From: Penicillus capitatus
Taxonomy: Eukaryota > Chlorophyta
NCBI GenBank assembly: GCA_965649825.1
Contig: OZ287707.1
Span: forward strand, 558,001-622,000
DNA length: 64,000 nucleotides
Direction of reading: 5' to 3'
Every line of letters starts with the position of its first letter. Position 1 is the first letter of the stretch. Positions 53,245 to 62,980 of this stretch are shown here, one piece after another. The position numbers were made by a program, and so were the translations under genes. Under the pieces are notes generated by a model, which worked only from the letters and a program-made list of their open reading frames with translations, had not been told where the DNA came from and searched no databases.

Positions 53245-55678
53245 ATGATGCTGCGTCCGGCGAAGTGCACTTTGGCTGTCGTCTTGTTATGCATCGTTCT
53301 CCCCATAACAACGGCGAAGGAAGGAAAAAAGCAGCCAAAGGCGGCCAAAGGTAACAGGAAGGACGAGCCATTTGGAACGAAGGGGACATCTTAAACACCC
53401 CTCCGCTCTCTAACTCGCCTAAGAACGCGCAATTTTGTTAATGGTTTTGCGAATCGACCATTGGTACTGCGATCGTAGAGAGATTTGAACCCTGCGACTA
53501 CTGCTATGCCCTGTTCAAACTGCAAGCGGAAACACGAGTGGATCTGAAAGGCAATTCATCGGCAGAGGATATACCGGGAAAAGTGTCCATCCCTTTCGAT
53601 GTCTGACACGCTGCTCGTGACTCCCGTACTGATGGGCGTTCTGTAGCCGTGCGCACCGTTCGAGAAGAGATCCCAGAAACAGTGCATCGACTTTGCAGCT
53701 GCCTATGGTGAGAAATAATGCCGATAATGTCCAGAGTGAAAAAGGGGTCATGTGTCAGCTCCCGTGTGGTTGGCGCAGATGTCACATGGTTATGATTTTG
53801 CGGAAGAGTACTGTCAAGAAATCCTCGTTTGTAAGGCAACCCGATTTCATCGCCCTTTTTACACATCTCAAGGATTCTGCAATAAATGCAAGGCGAGACA
53901 GAGCAACCATTCATCAGATGTGGTCGGACAAACACAGTGTCCACTCTGTTCTTAGGAAGTGGCCAGTGCAGCGCTTTTCGTTTCCTCGGACGCTTCAGAT
54001 GATGTACTGCAAGATGCCATCGCTATCTTCATGTGCAAAACGCTCAAAATGGAAGGCTTTGGAGACAGTCCCTGCATCGCTGACATGCTTAAGGCATTCA
54101 GGGAGGTAAACTTCATTGTTTGCTCCCATAAGACGTCATGCAGTCTGATGAATGATCCAGGTACCTGCAAAAAGGCCGACAAAGGATTTGAAGCCAGGAG
54201 AGATCTGTCGAATGTTTGGAACATGTGAGACTTACGCAAAATGGTATCCTTCTAGACCCTCTGCTGGTTACTTCCACGAAGTTTCCGTCGCTGAAAGAAA
54301 AAGGATCAAGGCTGCGCCATACGGTCCACATGTGGAGGAGAGAGAACGGACGATTTCGATCCCAGCAATCCCGCAGACTGAGTATCGAGAAACACACTAC
54401 GTGAAGACACGTGCAGGCTATGCGCTCCCAATGTTCAAAACGGGGAAATTTCCCGAGTGGTACAAACCGTTGTTACCACCACAGGCGAAGCCGGAGAAAA
54501 AGAAGCACCAAAAGAGATGTACATCAAAGAAGAAGAAAGGATGTGGAAGAAAGAAAGGCCCGAAGAAGCATGAGAAAGCTAAAACAGAGCCAAGTCCACT
54601 ACCAAGTTCAACTCTAACGGCGGAATCCAAAATAGAAACGACAACACTTCCAACAGTCGAGGTGCCGTCCGAGTCGCCCGAGATCGAGGTGGAGCCGTCC
54701 GAGTCGCCCGAGATCGAGGTGGAGCCGTCCGAGTCGCCCGAGATCGAGGTGGAGCCGTCCGAGTCGCCCGAGATCGAGGTGGAGCCGTCCGAGTCGCCCG
54801 AGATCGAGGTGGAGCCGTCCGAGTCGCCCGAGATCGAGGTGGAGCCGTCCGAGTCGCCCGAGATCGAGGTGGAGCCGTCCGAGTCGCCCGAGATCGAGGT
54901 GGAGCCGTCCGAGTCGCCCGAGATCGAGGTGGAGCCGTCCGAGTCGCCCGAGATAGTGGTGGAGCCGTCCGAGTCGCCCGAGATAGTGGTGGAGCCGTCC
55001 GAGTCGCCCGAGATAGTGGTGGAGCCGTCCGAGTCGCCCGAGATAGTGGTGGAGCCGTCCGAGTCGCCCGAGATAGTGGTGGAGCCGTCCGAGTCGCCCG
55101 AGATAGTGGTGGAGCCGTCCGAGTCGCCCGAGATAGTGGTGGAGACGTCCGAGTCGCCGGCCACAAAGCCAGTCGTTCCTTCGCCGCGCGAACAGAAAAG
55201 AGAGAAACTTCATGCAGTGGCGGAGAAACAACGCCGCAGTGAAGTTCCACGGGTGATTCTCGAACCTCATGAACGTACAGTGTCGCTTCCTATTATCAGC
55301 GAGCCATCTCAGATCTCACCCGAAAGAGAAAGCGACGAGCATGAATTGGACCACGACAATTACGATGGCCCCGATGGCGATCTGGATAAAGGGAAAGCCG
55401 AGACAGGATTGCACAATACACCAGTCATTGGAGACTTGGAGACACAACACCTTCACGATTTCCTCATCTTAAGATCCGGTTCAGCCGATCAGGCCGAACT
55501 CATCCCCCTTCAGATGAAAAGGCAGAGCAGAACTTCCAGACAAAACTCCGATTTCATACGCTTCGGTCGCTTTTCTCGGACAGGAGAGAAAATGGGTGCC
55601 ATGCAGGCGGCAACAGCAATGCGGTTCGATGGCCGTTCAGAAGTCGAGGCAGAAGAAGAAATCTCTGTTGCAGTCTAG
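53245..55678 (+). CDS. Secreted two-saposin protein 2 with a long 10-residue-repeat tail
   Basis: The signal peptide is MMLRPAKCTLAVVLLCIVLP, ending near TTAKE. Two six-cysteine saposin-B modules follow. Module A has EPCDYCYALFKL, DPCAPFEKRSQKQCID and EEYCQEILVC. Module B has GFCNKCKA, AIFMCKTLKMEGFGDSPCIA and PGEICRMFGTC. A linker (YFHEVSVAERKRIKAAPY) and a Lys-rich block (KKKHQKRCTSKKKKGCGRKK) lead to 16 near-identical SESPEIEVEP-type decapeptides. A basic/acidic C-terminal domain of about 170 residues follows, ending at 55678. Introns include 53351-53478 (128 nt), 46 nt before PCAPF, about 33 nt before EVASA, and 56 nt before VPAKR. The function is unknown; membrane or lipid binding is inferred from the fold. 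Confidence 0.75.
54661..55146 (+). repeat. 30-bp tandem repeat array, 16 units, coding
   Basis: The unit encodes EPSESPEIEV or EPSESPEIVV. By eye the first nine units carry the atcgag version and the last seven the atagtg version. Units are otherwise identical base for base, ending in a degenerate seventeenth. The array lies inside saposin-like gene 2. Such identity implies recent expansion or gene conversion, and the length is probably variable between strains. Confidence 0.95.
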
Positions 55679-56802
55679 AAAAAGGATTACTCGCTGAAAC
55701 GCAGTGTCACAAAAAAAGCCCAACATTCCCTTTTACCTGTCCTAACAGTATGAGATCTTTTATTTCTCACAAGCAGCTTATTCACGATGCGTTAAAGTCC
55801 GCGCAAGAGCGCTATACGATTCACGAGATAATCGGTCTTTTCGTGGATGACGTATTCGCCAGTGAATCAGGGGCAGGAGTGTACTTTTGCTGTCTTTGTT
55901 ATATGACAGGCGTCGCTTGATGTCATTTCCACGTCATATCGAACGGCAAAAATGGAAGAAAGCGTTATGTATGCCTGTGTGAATCCGTTTCCGCCAATGC
56001 CCCGCCCGTCTACGGAGCAGGATATGCACAAGGGCGCCGAGATCTCAACTTAGTCGTCTTCCCGTGACAAACGCACAGAACAGCTTGCGGCGTAACGTCG
56101 GCATTTCTGAAAGTCGTCGGTCGTCTCAAATCGTCGCTCACGTCTGATCGTCGCATAATGAAATGGCAGTCGGTTGTTGTTCAATGGACTCGTGTAGTGC
56201 ACAAATCCATCGAGACAAAACGCAAAGATAATCGGTGTTTCGCCATGGACGCAGGAATCTATGCTTCGCCTAATGCTTTAACAAAATACACGGAACATAA
56301 GACGCGCTTGAAAAGCGTACAATCGTGACGGGCGATGGCAAGCATCTGACGGTTTACCGGCATTAGTATCATAATAAAGTAAAAAAAGAATGCACAGAAC
56401 AACGAGGAATCGCCTTTCAATTCAAGGCGGCGATCGCTCGACGAAGACGCCGTCCCTGATCCTTGAGAGATTCAGAATTTGTCATTGAAACGACGTCGTC
56501 TCCAATGAAGGAAAGGAATTCTTCGTCTTACAACGCGACTTTATTGGGGGCCTGGTACATAACCGCAATGCCGTCCATCGAAACATTCAATCGTTGGAAG
56601 ATTTTATCCTGGCTGTCTTTGCAAGTTTGTGGAGTGTCGACCATTCCCCCAGCAGTAGCATAATGGAATATCAGTGCCGAAATCCAGACTCGTGATCTTC
56701 ATTTCCAGAGGCTGTGTCGTATAAAGAAATTTCTATTGCCGAAAACGTCAATTGACTGTTTGAAAGTACTGCGCCAGAGTCCTCTTGAGGGATCTCATCA
56801 GA
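55679..56802. other. Convergent 1.1-kb gap between saposin-like genes 2 and 3
   Basis: No conserved gene seen. Two very short plus-strand ORFs occur: one from an ATG at about 55750 (MRSFISHKQLIHDALKSAQE, 56 codons) and one from about 55952 (MEESVMYACVNPFPPMPRPS, 33 codons). A 66-codon frame also occurs at 56463-56663. None has a recognisable domain. The stretch is twice as long as any other convergent gap here. Confidence 0.4.
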
Positions 56803-58595
56803 TCATGTCACTTTGGTATACTTAACTTGCTGTGCTGTTAAGTCATCAGACGTGACCCCTGGTTCAGCTACTTTGTCGATAAAAGAAGTGTCTGAAAGGA
56901 CTTCCGGGGACGGAGAACGCGATCGCATCCATGCGGGAATGTATGTCGAGATAACTTCAGAGACAGCTGGCACAATCTCCGGTAGAACTGATGTGGCAAC
57001 CTCGGCGACCTGTGATACTGTGGGCATCTCCGATCCTTCTGGGAGGACCTCGGGGAGCACAGATACGACTGCCTTAGTCGCATTCGACAGCGCGGATGCT
57101 TCGGATCCTTCTGGGAGGACTGATGTGACGGCCTCGGCGACTTGTGATACTGTGGGCATCTCCGATCCTTCTGGGAGGACCTCGGGGAGCACAGATACAA
57201 CTGCCTTAGTCGCATTCGACAGCGCGGATGCTTCGGATCCTTCTGGGAGGACTGATGTGACGGCCTCGGCGACTTGTGATACTGTGGGCATCTCCGATCC
57301 TTCTGGGAGGACTGATGTGACGGCCTCGGCGACCTGTGACACAGTGGGAATCTCCGATCTTTCTGGAAGGATTGATGCGACAGCCTCGGCGACTTGTGAC
57401 AAAGGGGGCATTACTGGAATTACTTCAGGGAGGACTGACTTGACGACCTCAGTGACCGCCGACAGTGTGGGTCGTTCTGACAGTCCAGGAAACTCTGGGT
57501 AAAGAGAGGCTATCCCCTGTTCCAGCCTCTCTTTTAGCTCTTCGTATTGAGGAATCTCTGACGCTGGTGGCAGCAACGATGGCAGCTCAGACAAAAGAGG
57601 GATCAATGCTGGAAGCGCAGAGTACAACGGCTGCATATCAGACGGATCGGGAAGGGGGAAGTCGATCGGTGGCCACTCAAGGTCCTCTGTTTTTCCAAAC
57701 GGCCAAAGACAAAAGCCATAAGTTCTACAGACCTTCTTAACAGATGTTGGATCATGCAGCGTTCCCATAACAACCTAGAGCCGCATAACCATCAGTACGC
57801 AGGAATGACAATGCCCTTTACCTGAACAGATCTTCTGAACATGTCTCTGAAACAGTCATCAAAATCTCTGAAAATAGAGATGACTCTACATAGACGTATT
57901 GTGCTCTTTATGATCTGATCCACGTAGAAGTGCTTCCAGACCTCTTCCATGAAACGCACCATTGCTTTCTGCATCACACCTCTTTCTCTCTGCATTCTTG
58001 ACTGCATTTCGTAGATCTCTTGCCTGGCAGACATTGCAAAGCCTCCTCTGGACAAATCCAAAGTTTGCTTTGTTGTCCACGACGTTGCATATCTGCACTG
58101 CACTGCAGAAATCATGACTGGTCATGTCTTTGTTGCGCATTCCCGCTGCCAGCAACAGATCTGCGGGATAAGGGGTGAATATTGCTTGTCTTTTTGGGGT
58201 CTACTTACGAAGATCGGCAGCAAACTTCAGGCAATCTTCTTGCTCATCGCCTGCGAAATGTCGACAGCCCTGTTGACATCCACACAGACCCCCGTCTTCT
58301 CTCCATGGATTTTTCTCTCGGAGCTTTACCTCTCGGACGACGGAACCGATGGAGACTGGTGCATAATCAGGCCTGTTTATTTCCAATTTCTTAGCATCCA
58401 AGATCGTCGTGCAGTAGGCACAGTATCGAGAGACGGCTAAAATAGAAGAGTGCCCCGTCAACTCCGGACATGGAGGACAACCCCAAATGGACCTTGAACG
58501 TTCTCAACACGCTCGTTCCCAACCTCATACGCCTTTGCTTCGAAGAACGTGAAGGTCAGCACTAGACCGCAGAGGAGCACAGCTGTGTGTGTCAT
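56803..58595 (-). CDS. Secreted two-saposin protein 3 with a Val/Ser/Pro repeat tail
   Basis: The minus-strand start at 58595 gives a signal peptide (MTHTAVLLCGLVLTFTFFEA). Module A has RYCAYCTTILDAKKL, GCRHFAGDEQEDCLKFA and HDFCSAVQIC. Module B has RRLCNVCQ, TIRLCRVISIFRDFDDCFRD and KKVCRTYGFC. Both follow the six-cysteine saposin order. The last exon (57768-56803) holds a Pro/Leu-rich linker. Degenerate repeats follow, such as VSQVAEAVTSVLPEGSE and ASALSNATKAVVSVLPEV, and then a hydrophilic end (AWMRSRSPSPEVLSDTS). Architecture matches gene 2, which it faces tail to tail, though the tails are unrelated in sequence. The junction within module B is unresolved. The function is unknown. Confidence 0.7.
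56980..57420 (-). repeat. Degenerate tandem repeats in the tail of saposin-like gene 3
   Basis: Blocks encoding EGSEMPTVSQVAEAVTSVLP alternate with EGSEASALSNATKAVVSVLP. The DNA segments at about 57000-57130 and 57130-57260 are almost identical over roughly 130 nt, with further single copies to about 57400. This is a higher-order repeat built from a 60-70 nt unit. Confidence 0.8.
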
Positions 58596-58778
58596 CCAGC
58601 GCAATACGGAGAAGAAAAACCACGAGAATGCTCAAAGATGTCACGTCAACAACGATTTTCCTGCCGATACACATCCGTCTGTCAACGTCCATCGAAGAAG
58701 CATTTTACAACGTCGAAGTGTTGGCGGATTTGATTGATTGAAAAGAATGCATAAGTGTGATGCGAAGTAAGAAATCGT

Positions 58779-60481
58779 TTAGCAATAGAAGAGTGTCGTC
58801 ATGCCTCCAACGACCAGCGCCATTACGAGACTGGAGAGGAGATTGACTTGATTATTGGAGAGGATATGGACACCCGTAATTCTACGGATGGAAGAATCAG
58901 CCGCCCCTTTGCCAGGGTAGTTCACCACTTTCTGCAGCTTGTCGTCGAAACCTGAGAATTGTAGCGTCGCTCCGAGCAGAGAATCCACAAAGGAGCCCAA
59001 GAGTCCTCCGACAGTTCCCAGTAAAACAAAGGGTAGGTATGGCAGTGCTGCCTGCATGAATCATCCACCTTCTGTCGCAACAGCGATAAGTGATCAGGGA
59101 TGGACCTTAAGATGCGGTATGGATGGATAGAAGATCTGTGATGTCATCACGAAGGTGGTCACTCCAATCAACAGTCCTCCAAATGCACTAGCTCCCAAGC
59201 CCAACAGAGAAACGCCACCGTTCGTCCCTTCCATGCTTGAGATGAGCAACGTGTAGATCAACACGACGCAGTGCCTCACCTCTTGGCACTTTCCTCAGAT
59301 CGGTGATGAGTCGGGGTTCCGATTTGGAAAGAATGCCAATTTCCGACGCCCATGTATCTCCGCAGCAGCAAGCATAACTTCCCAGACAGCAGCCAAAGAA
59401 GAAGACACTCGCAGTTGACAGGGCGCTACACGGGACACAAACTTCAGCGATGCATTCCTGTGCGCACGCGATCTTTACGTGGCCGAGAGGGCGATGTCTG
59501 GTTGTTGAAAGGCGACGCTCTGGCCAAAGAGCACAGCAAATAGTGTTGGCAATCCTCCATTGCACAGAACTTGTCTCCAGTTTCGTTTACCACCCTTTTT
59601 GTTCTCCACCGTGAATTTATCTTTTGTCTTGGCTTTGTACTCTGTCCATAGAGAGGAACTGATAAAGAAGGCCAGAAGTTGAGCAAAGACGACAGAACTG
59701 CTGAAGTGCGTCAAAAAGAAAACAAACCATGCGGCAACGAGGCCTGCATCAGTCAATCGCACACAAGCGCCAGATGCATCTGCGGCCGACCGGTGGTTGA
59801 AAGGGATTCCTTGGCCCAAGAGTAAAAACAAATCGCGGTGGCCAACAGAACGGAAGAAGGTAGTCTAGGAAGAAATCCAACTGCTTGTCCCCAGACGGTC
59901 CCACAAAACACCAGGAGAGCGACTTTGGTCCATCCCTTGCCCTATATCATGATGGAAAAGCACAGAAACAAAAAAGAGAGCGAGTTCTGCGTTACTTACT
60001 TGGAGAGGGGATCCGCCAGAATCGACAGAGATGTCTTCTGCGACGGCATCTCTTATTGTCGCAGAACAGAGTATGGCGGTTCGTTTGTTCGAGGGCGGAT
60101 TCTTCGCGACAGGTGTTGGAAAAAGAGGATATATGTATCGATTCGAAGACAGAAAGTGCTGGGGGTGGCCGAGCTTCAGAAATGACGCTCTTCCAGTGTG
60201 CATCTCAGGCACGTTGACGCCGAACTTCATCTGTCTGGCGGAGGGAAGGAAAACAGCAGAAGGTTGAATGCTACGGTAAGACGATCGATGTTCACAGGCG
60301 AACGAACAGTCACATCCTTCAGTCGCGACGAATTAACCGCTTCTGTCGACGATCCTATCAAAAACAGCATTGTAAACAGAAATCGCGCACGAGATATTGA
60401 ATCCGGAAAGAGGCTAAACGTAGACAACGAATTCTGCAGTTTTCTACCGTGAGTCGAGAGAGAAAGTTGCATATGTCCCAT
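58779..60481 (-). CDS. DUF92/TMEM19 membrane protein, copy 2, with probable plastid-targeting leader
   Basis: A paralogue of the gene at 24.1-25.6 kb. Seven introns of 45-57 nt were placed. The N-terminal 115 residues are Ser/Arg-rich ([20 protein letters not shown], later [20 protein letters not shown]), fitting an organelle-targeting peptide. The membrane domain includes [90 protein letters not shown] and [15 protein letters not shown], ending [18 protein letters not shown]. The CGDTWASE and DSLLGATLQ signatures are shared with copy 1. DUF92 includes plant VTE6, a phytyl-phosphate kinase; whether either copy does this is unknown. All introns here are ordinary GT..AG. Confidence 0.88.
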
Positions 60482-61147
60482 CGACGATGTATTCTTTAAG
60501 ATTCATTTTTCAACAGTGCCAGTTTTCGACCCTTTAAGGTAGTCGAGAGCGTGCCTCGGGAGGAGGGGCTCGTGGACTGCGAAGGGCCTTTTCTCTCTGA
60601 ATGTTAGTGCATGCAACTTGGCACGCTCTCGCTTGATGATCATCATTTTCGTTTAGGTTTGTCACATCGTATCTGCCCCGTTTTTCGGGTCCTGTCCACC
60701 AAGGGAAGCTCATAAAGGTTTGCGACTTTACAGGGTTGGTTTTCTCTGGCTCTGAGCGTCAGATTGCTCACTTGTCTAGTGAAGTCTTGTCAATATTAAC
60801 GTATAAATCTACAAATTCGAACTTTGAAACGCCACTGCTCTGTAAACGTAAAAAGTCTTCCGGTGAATACCTCTGAAGCGCGGCGATTATGCATGACATA
60901 ACTCAACCGCATGTTAAAGTTGTCGCCAAGATTTGCTCCGACGAAGTGATCGTCTTGTTCTGAGGAGTCATCTGTGTCAAAGGGCGCTGCCTGTCTTTGT
61001 CGCCGAGCGATGTGATATTGCCTTGTTCTGTGGGGGTCAGCTTGCGCAGGGGCGCTGCCTGTCTTGTCATCTGTGTGTCGGGACGATCTTCTCTGGTTCA
61101 GGTGGCGCGATGACTCACTCCTTCGTGGAGTCGCATCACCAGGGCCG
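60482..61147. other. Gap of about 670 nt with short internal repeats
   Basis: No gene recognised. GGGCGCTGCCTGTCTT occurs twice (about 60982 and 61050), each near CATCTGTGT. A TATA-like TATAAAA at 61148 follows. The stretch looks like a promoter region and marks where the sequence stops resembling the housekeeping part of the window. Confidence 0.4.
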
Positions 61148-61154
61148 TATAAAA
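61148..61154 (+). promoter_or_regulatory. TATA box
   Basis: GTATAAAAGG stands about 65 nt before the conserved part of the plus-strand copy of the inverted gene pair, and just before an ATG at about 61164 (MDGLLPYDL). TATA boxes are rare elsewhere in the window. Confidence 0.4.
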
Positions 61155-61215
61155 GGAGGGGAATGGACGGACTTTTGCCTTACGATTTGTGTAAGACTTA
61201 CCGTTTTCCTGCATC

Positions 61216-61473
61216 CTGGCGGATCATAACGCGGAGCACAACGTTCAACGCGCGCACATTCTCTACACGCCACTTTACCCTACCTTCGAAGATCGTCTCA
61301 ACCGGTTCCGTCAGGCAGAGGCCTCCGACTTGCAACAGCGAGGTGCAGAACGGGTCATCGACAACGCGGAAATCTGCCGTTCACAGCGAAGTTCAGAAGA
61401 CGCCAGTGTCGACCTTATAGCGCCGCGCCCAGAAGACGTCCCTCCCCCGGACCATCAGACGCCTCTATGGTGA
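61216..61473 (+). CDS. Unknown protein fragment, plus copy of an inverted paralogous pair
   Basis: The frame reads LADHNAEHNVQRAHILYTPL, then YPTFEDRLNRFRQAEASDLQ, IDNAEICRSQRSSEDASVDL and ends PPPDHQTPLW before a TGA at 61471. It clearly matches the minus-strand frame at 61992-62285 (AEHDISRAIVHYAPLY, RLNRFRQGEQSDLLQ, IDNGEIYASQRNSEDASVEL). There is no recognised family. The 5' end is unresolved: a TAA lies upstream in the same frame, so a first exon must be spliced on, perhaps from the ATG near 61164. Confidence 0.45.
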   Translation: MADHNAEHNVQRAHILYTPLYPTFEDRLNRFRQAEASDLQQRGAERVIDNAEICRSQRSSEDASVDLIAPRPEDVPPPDHQTPLW

Positions 61474-61991
61474 CCAGGCCTCCGAGAATGGTTTTGGGCG
61501 ACAGTCTTTTCAAATGGAATTAGGCTGCGTCTGGGGACATGGTTCTCTAGTTCTGACGCTCTGATGACTCGACTGCCTAGAAAGTCACGTCATGATGCAC
61601 ATGATGAATGGGAAATTCGAACCGTTCTAGAGACCTTGCTCCGTGCACTTGTAAAGAAGTCTTCCGCTGTGAATCGCTTTCGTCCAACCCGACCGGCGAC
61701 AAAAGTGTCGAATTTGACTTCATTGCGAGTCAATTGTGTAATAATCCGATCGAAGCGACACCGAAGAATCGACGACATTATTTACCCTTCTCTTATCTCA
61801 GAACCCTCCCTCGCACTAGTTCTCGCCGGCGACTGTATTGGCTACGGTCTGTCTTCCCCAGCGAAATCCGACCATGCCTATTTCATCCTCCACTGTTTAT
61901 CCGCTAGTGTTCTTCTCCGGTGTCACAGCCTCGTGCTATAGAGCGATGAGAAACAGACGACGGCGAAGGCTTAAAGTTTATAAAAACTGTG

Positions 61992-62285
61992 TTACCATTT
62001 GCTGTTTCCTCCTGTTCTACCTCGATGGCTGTTTCGGACGGCCCAGTCGTTACCAGGTAGGTCCTCAGAGTGGACAACCACGAGCTCAACACTTGCGTCT
62101 TCGGAATTTCTTTGCGAAGCGTAGATTTCTCCGTTGTCTATGTATAATACGCTCGGCACCCATTGGAGAAGGTCCGATTGTTCTCCCTGACGGAAGCGGT
62201 TCAAACGCTCCTGAAAGGTAGGTAAAGTGGAGCGTAGTGAACGATCGCACGCGAGATGTCGTGCTCAGCGTCGTCGTTGGCCAGG
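61992..62285 (-). pseudogene. Minus copy of the inverted paralogous pair, apparently frameshifted
   Basis: Read on the minus strand from 62285, LANDDAEHDISRAIVHYAPL continues in one frame and ERLNRFRQGEQSDLLQWVPS in another. Aligning the two copies by eye, this one lacks a single base within the run CTTTACC(C)TACC, which breaks the frame. An upstream donor-acceptor pair (GTAAGATTTT to CTCCGAG, 41 nt) looks like a real intron. The break could alternatively be a very short intron, but no GT lies at a suitable place. It therefore looks like a decaying duplicate. Confidence 0.4.
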
Positions 62286-62412
62286 GTGGCAACGCCTCGG
62301 AGAAAAGAAGATAAAAATTAGCGGTCAAAATCTTACAAGGTTTCTTTCCTTTTCGCTTTCACAGAACTACTGAATGCTTCAACGTCCCACCTTTGTACCG
62401 GCCCGACGACAT

Positions 62413-62704
62413 GACTTCCTAGGCAGATGAGTCAGCACGTAAGCAGAGCCAGAGAAGAGCGCCCCCTTCACAGAACGGTGTCGCCGGTCGGGTCGGACGC
62501 AAACCGTAAAACAGCGGAAGACTTTACACGTACTCGGAGCAAGGTTCAGAAAGGTCGAGATTGTCCATTATATACTCGCGTGGTGACAATACGTTCCTAA
62601 GCATATGAGTCAACCTGTACGCAGAGCCAGGTGAAAGGGCCCTTTCACAGAAAAGAAGCCCTTCTGTTGTGACAATAAGCGTCCTTCCCACCAAATGACT
62701 CACA
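62413..62704 (+). repeat. Diverged direct repeats with TGAGTCA-like sites
   Basis: A block at about 62413-62474 (TTCCTAGGCAGATGAGTCAG, then GCAGAGCCAG and CTTCACAGAA) recurs at about 62591-62652. By eye 6 of the first 37 bases differ. A partial third copy at about 62669-62704 keeps GTGACAATA and an inverted TGACTCA. TGAGTCA or TGACTCA also occurs at about 61110. They may be repeated upstream elements for a bZIP factor, or traces of a duplication. Confidence 0.5.
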
Positions 62705-62842
62705 CAGAACAAGGCAGTCAGTCACATCGCCATGACGAATCCCACACAGATTCCAAACAGATTCCGGAATCTTCCAAGAACATTCCACTTTGTTACTAAA
62801 AATAGACCCGCGGCCTTGATGCGACATCTCCAAACCCTACCC

Positions 62843-62849
62843 TATAAAA
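62843..62849 (+). promoter_or_regulatory. TATA box upstream of the repeat-bearing ORF
   Basis: CCTATAAAAGCG lies about 130 nt before the ATG at 62981. The setting resembles the TATA box at 61148. Confidence 0.45.
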
Positions 62850-62980
62850 GCGTTGTAGAAGTACAGTTTTCGTCTCTCTTTGTGTTAAGGTTCTTTTTGC
62901 CTTTCAAAAGTTTCGCACTCATACGATTCGAATCACAAACCACCGAACAATCTACTCGACTGTAGTCTGTTTACCACTAG

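Noticed and set aside
54418-55270. Three long antisense ORFs (over 210 codons) across the 30-bp repeats
   Set aside because: A repeat unit of 30 bp, a multiple of 3, keeps all frames open if the unit has no stop. These are by-products of the repeat, while the plus frame joins the saposin modules.
56990-57330. Several TGATGTGAC copies on the plus strand inside saposin gene 3
   Set aside because: They are part of the coding tail repeat and were not counted as regulatory sites.
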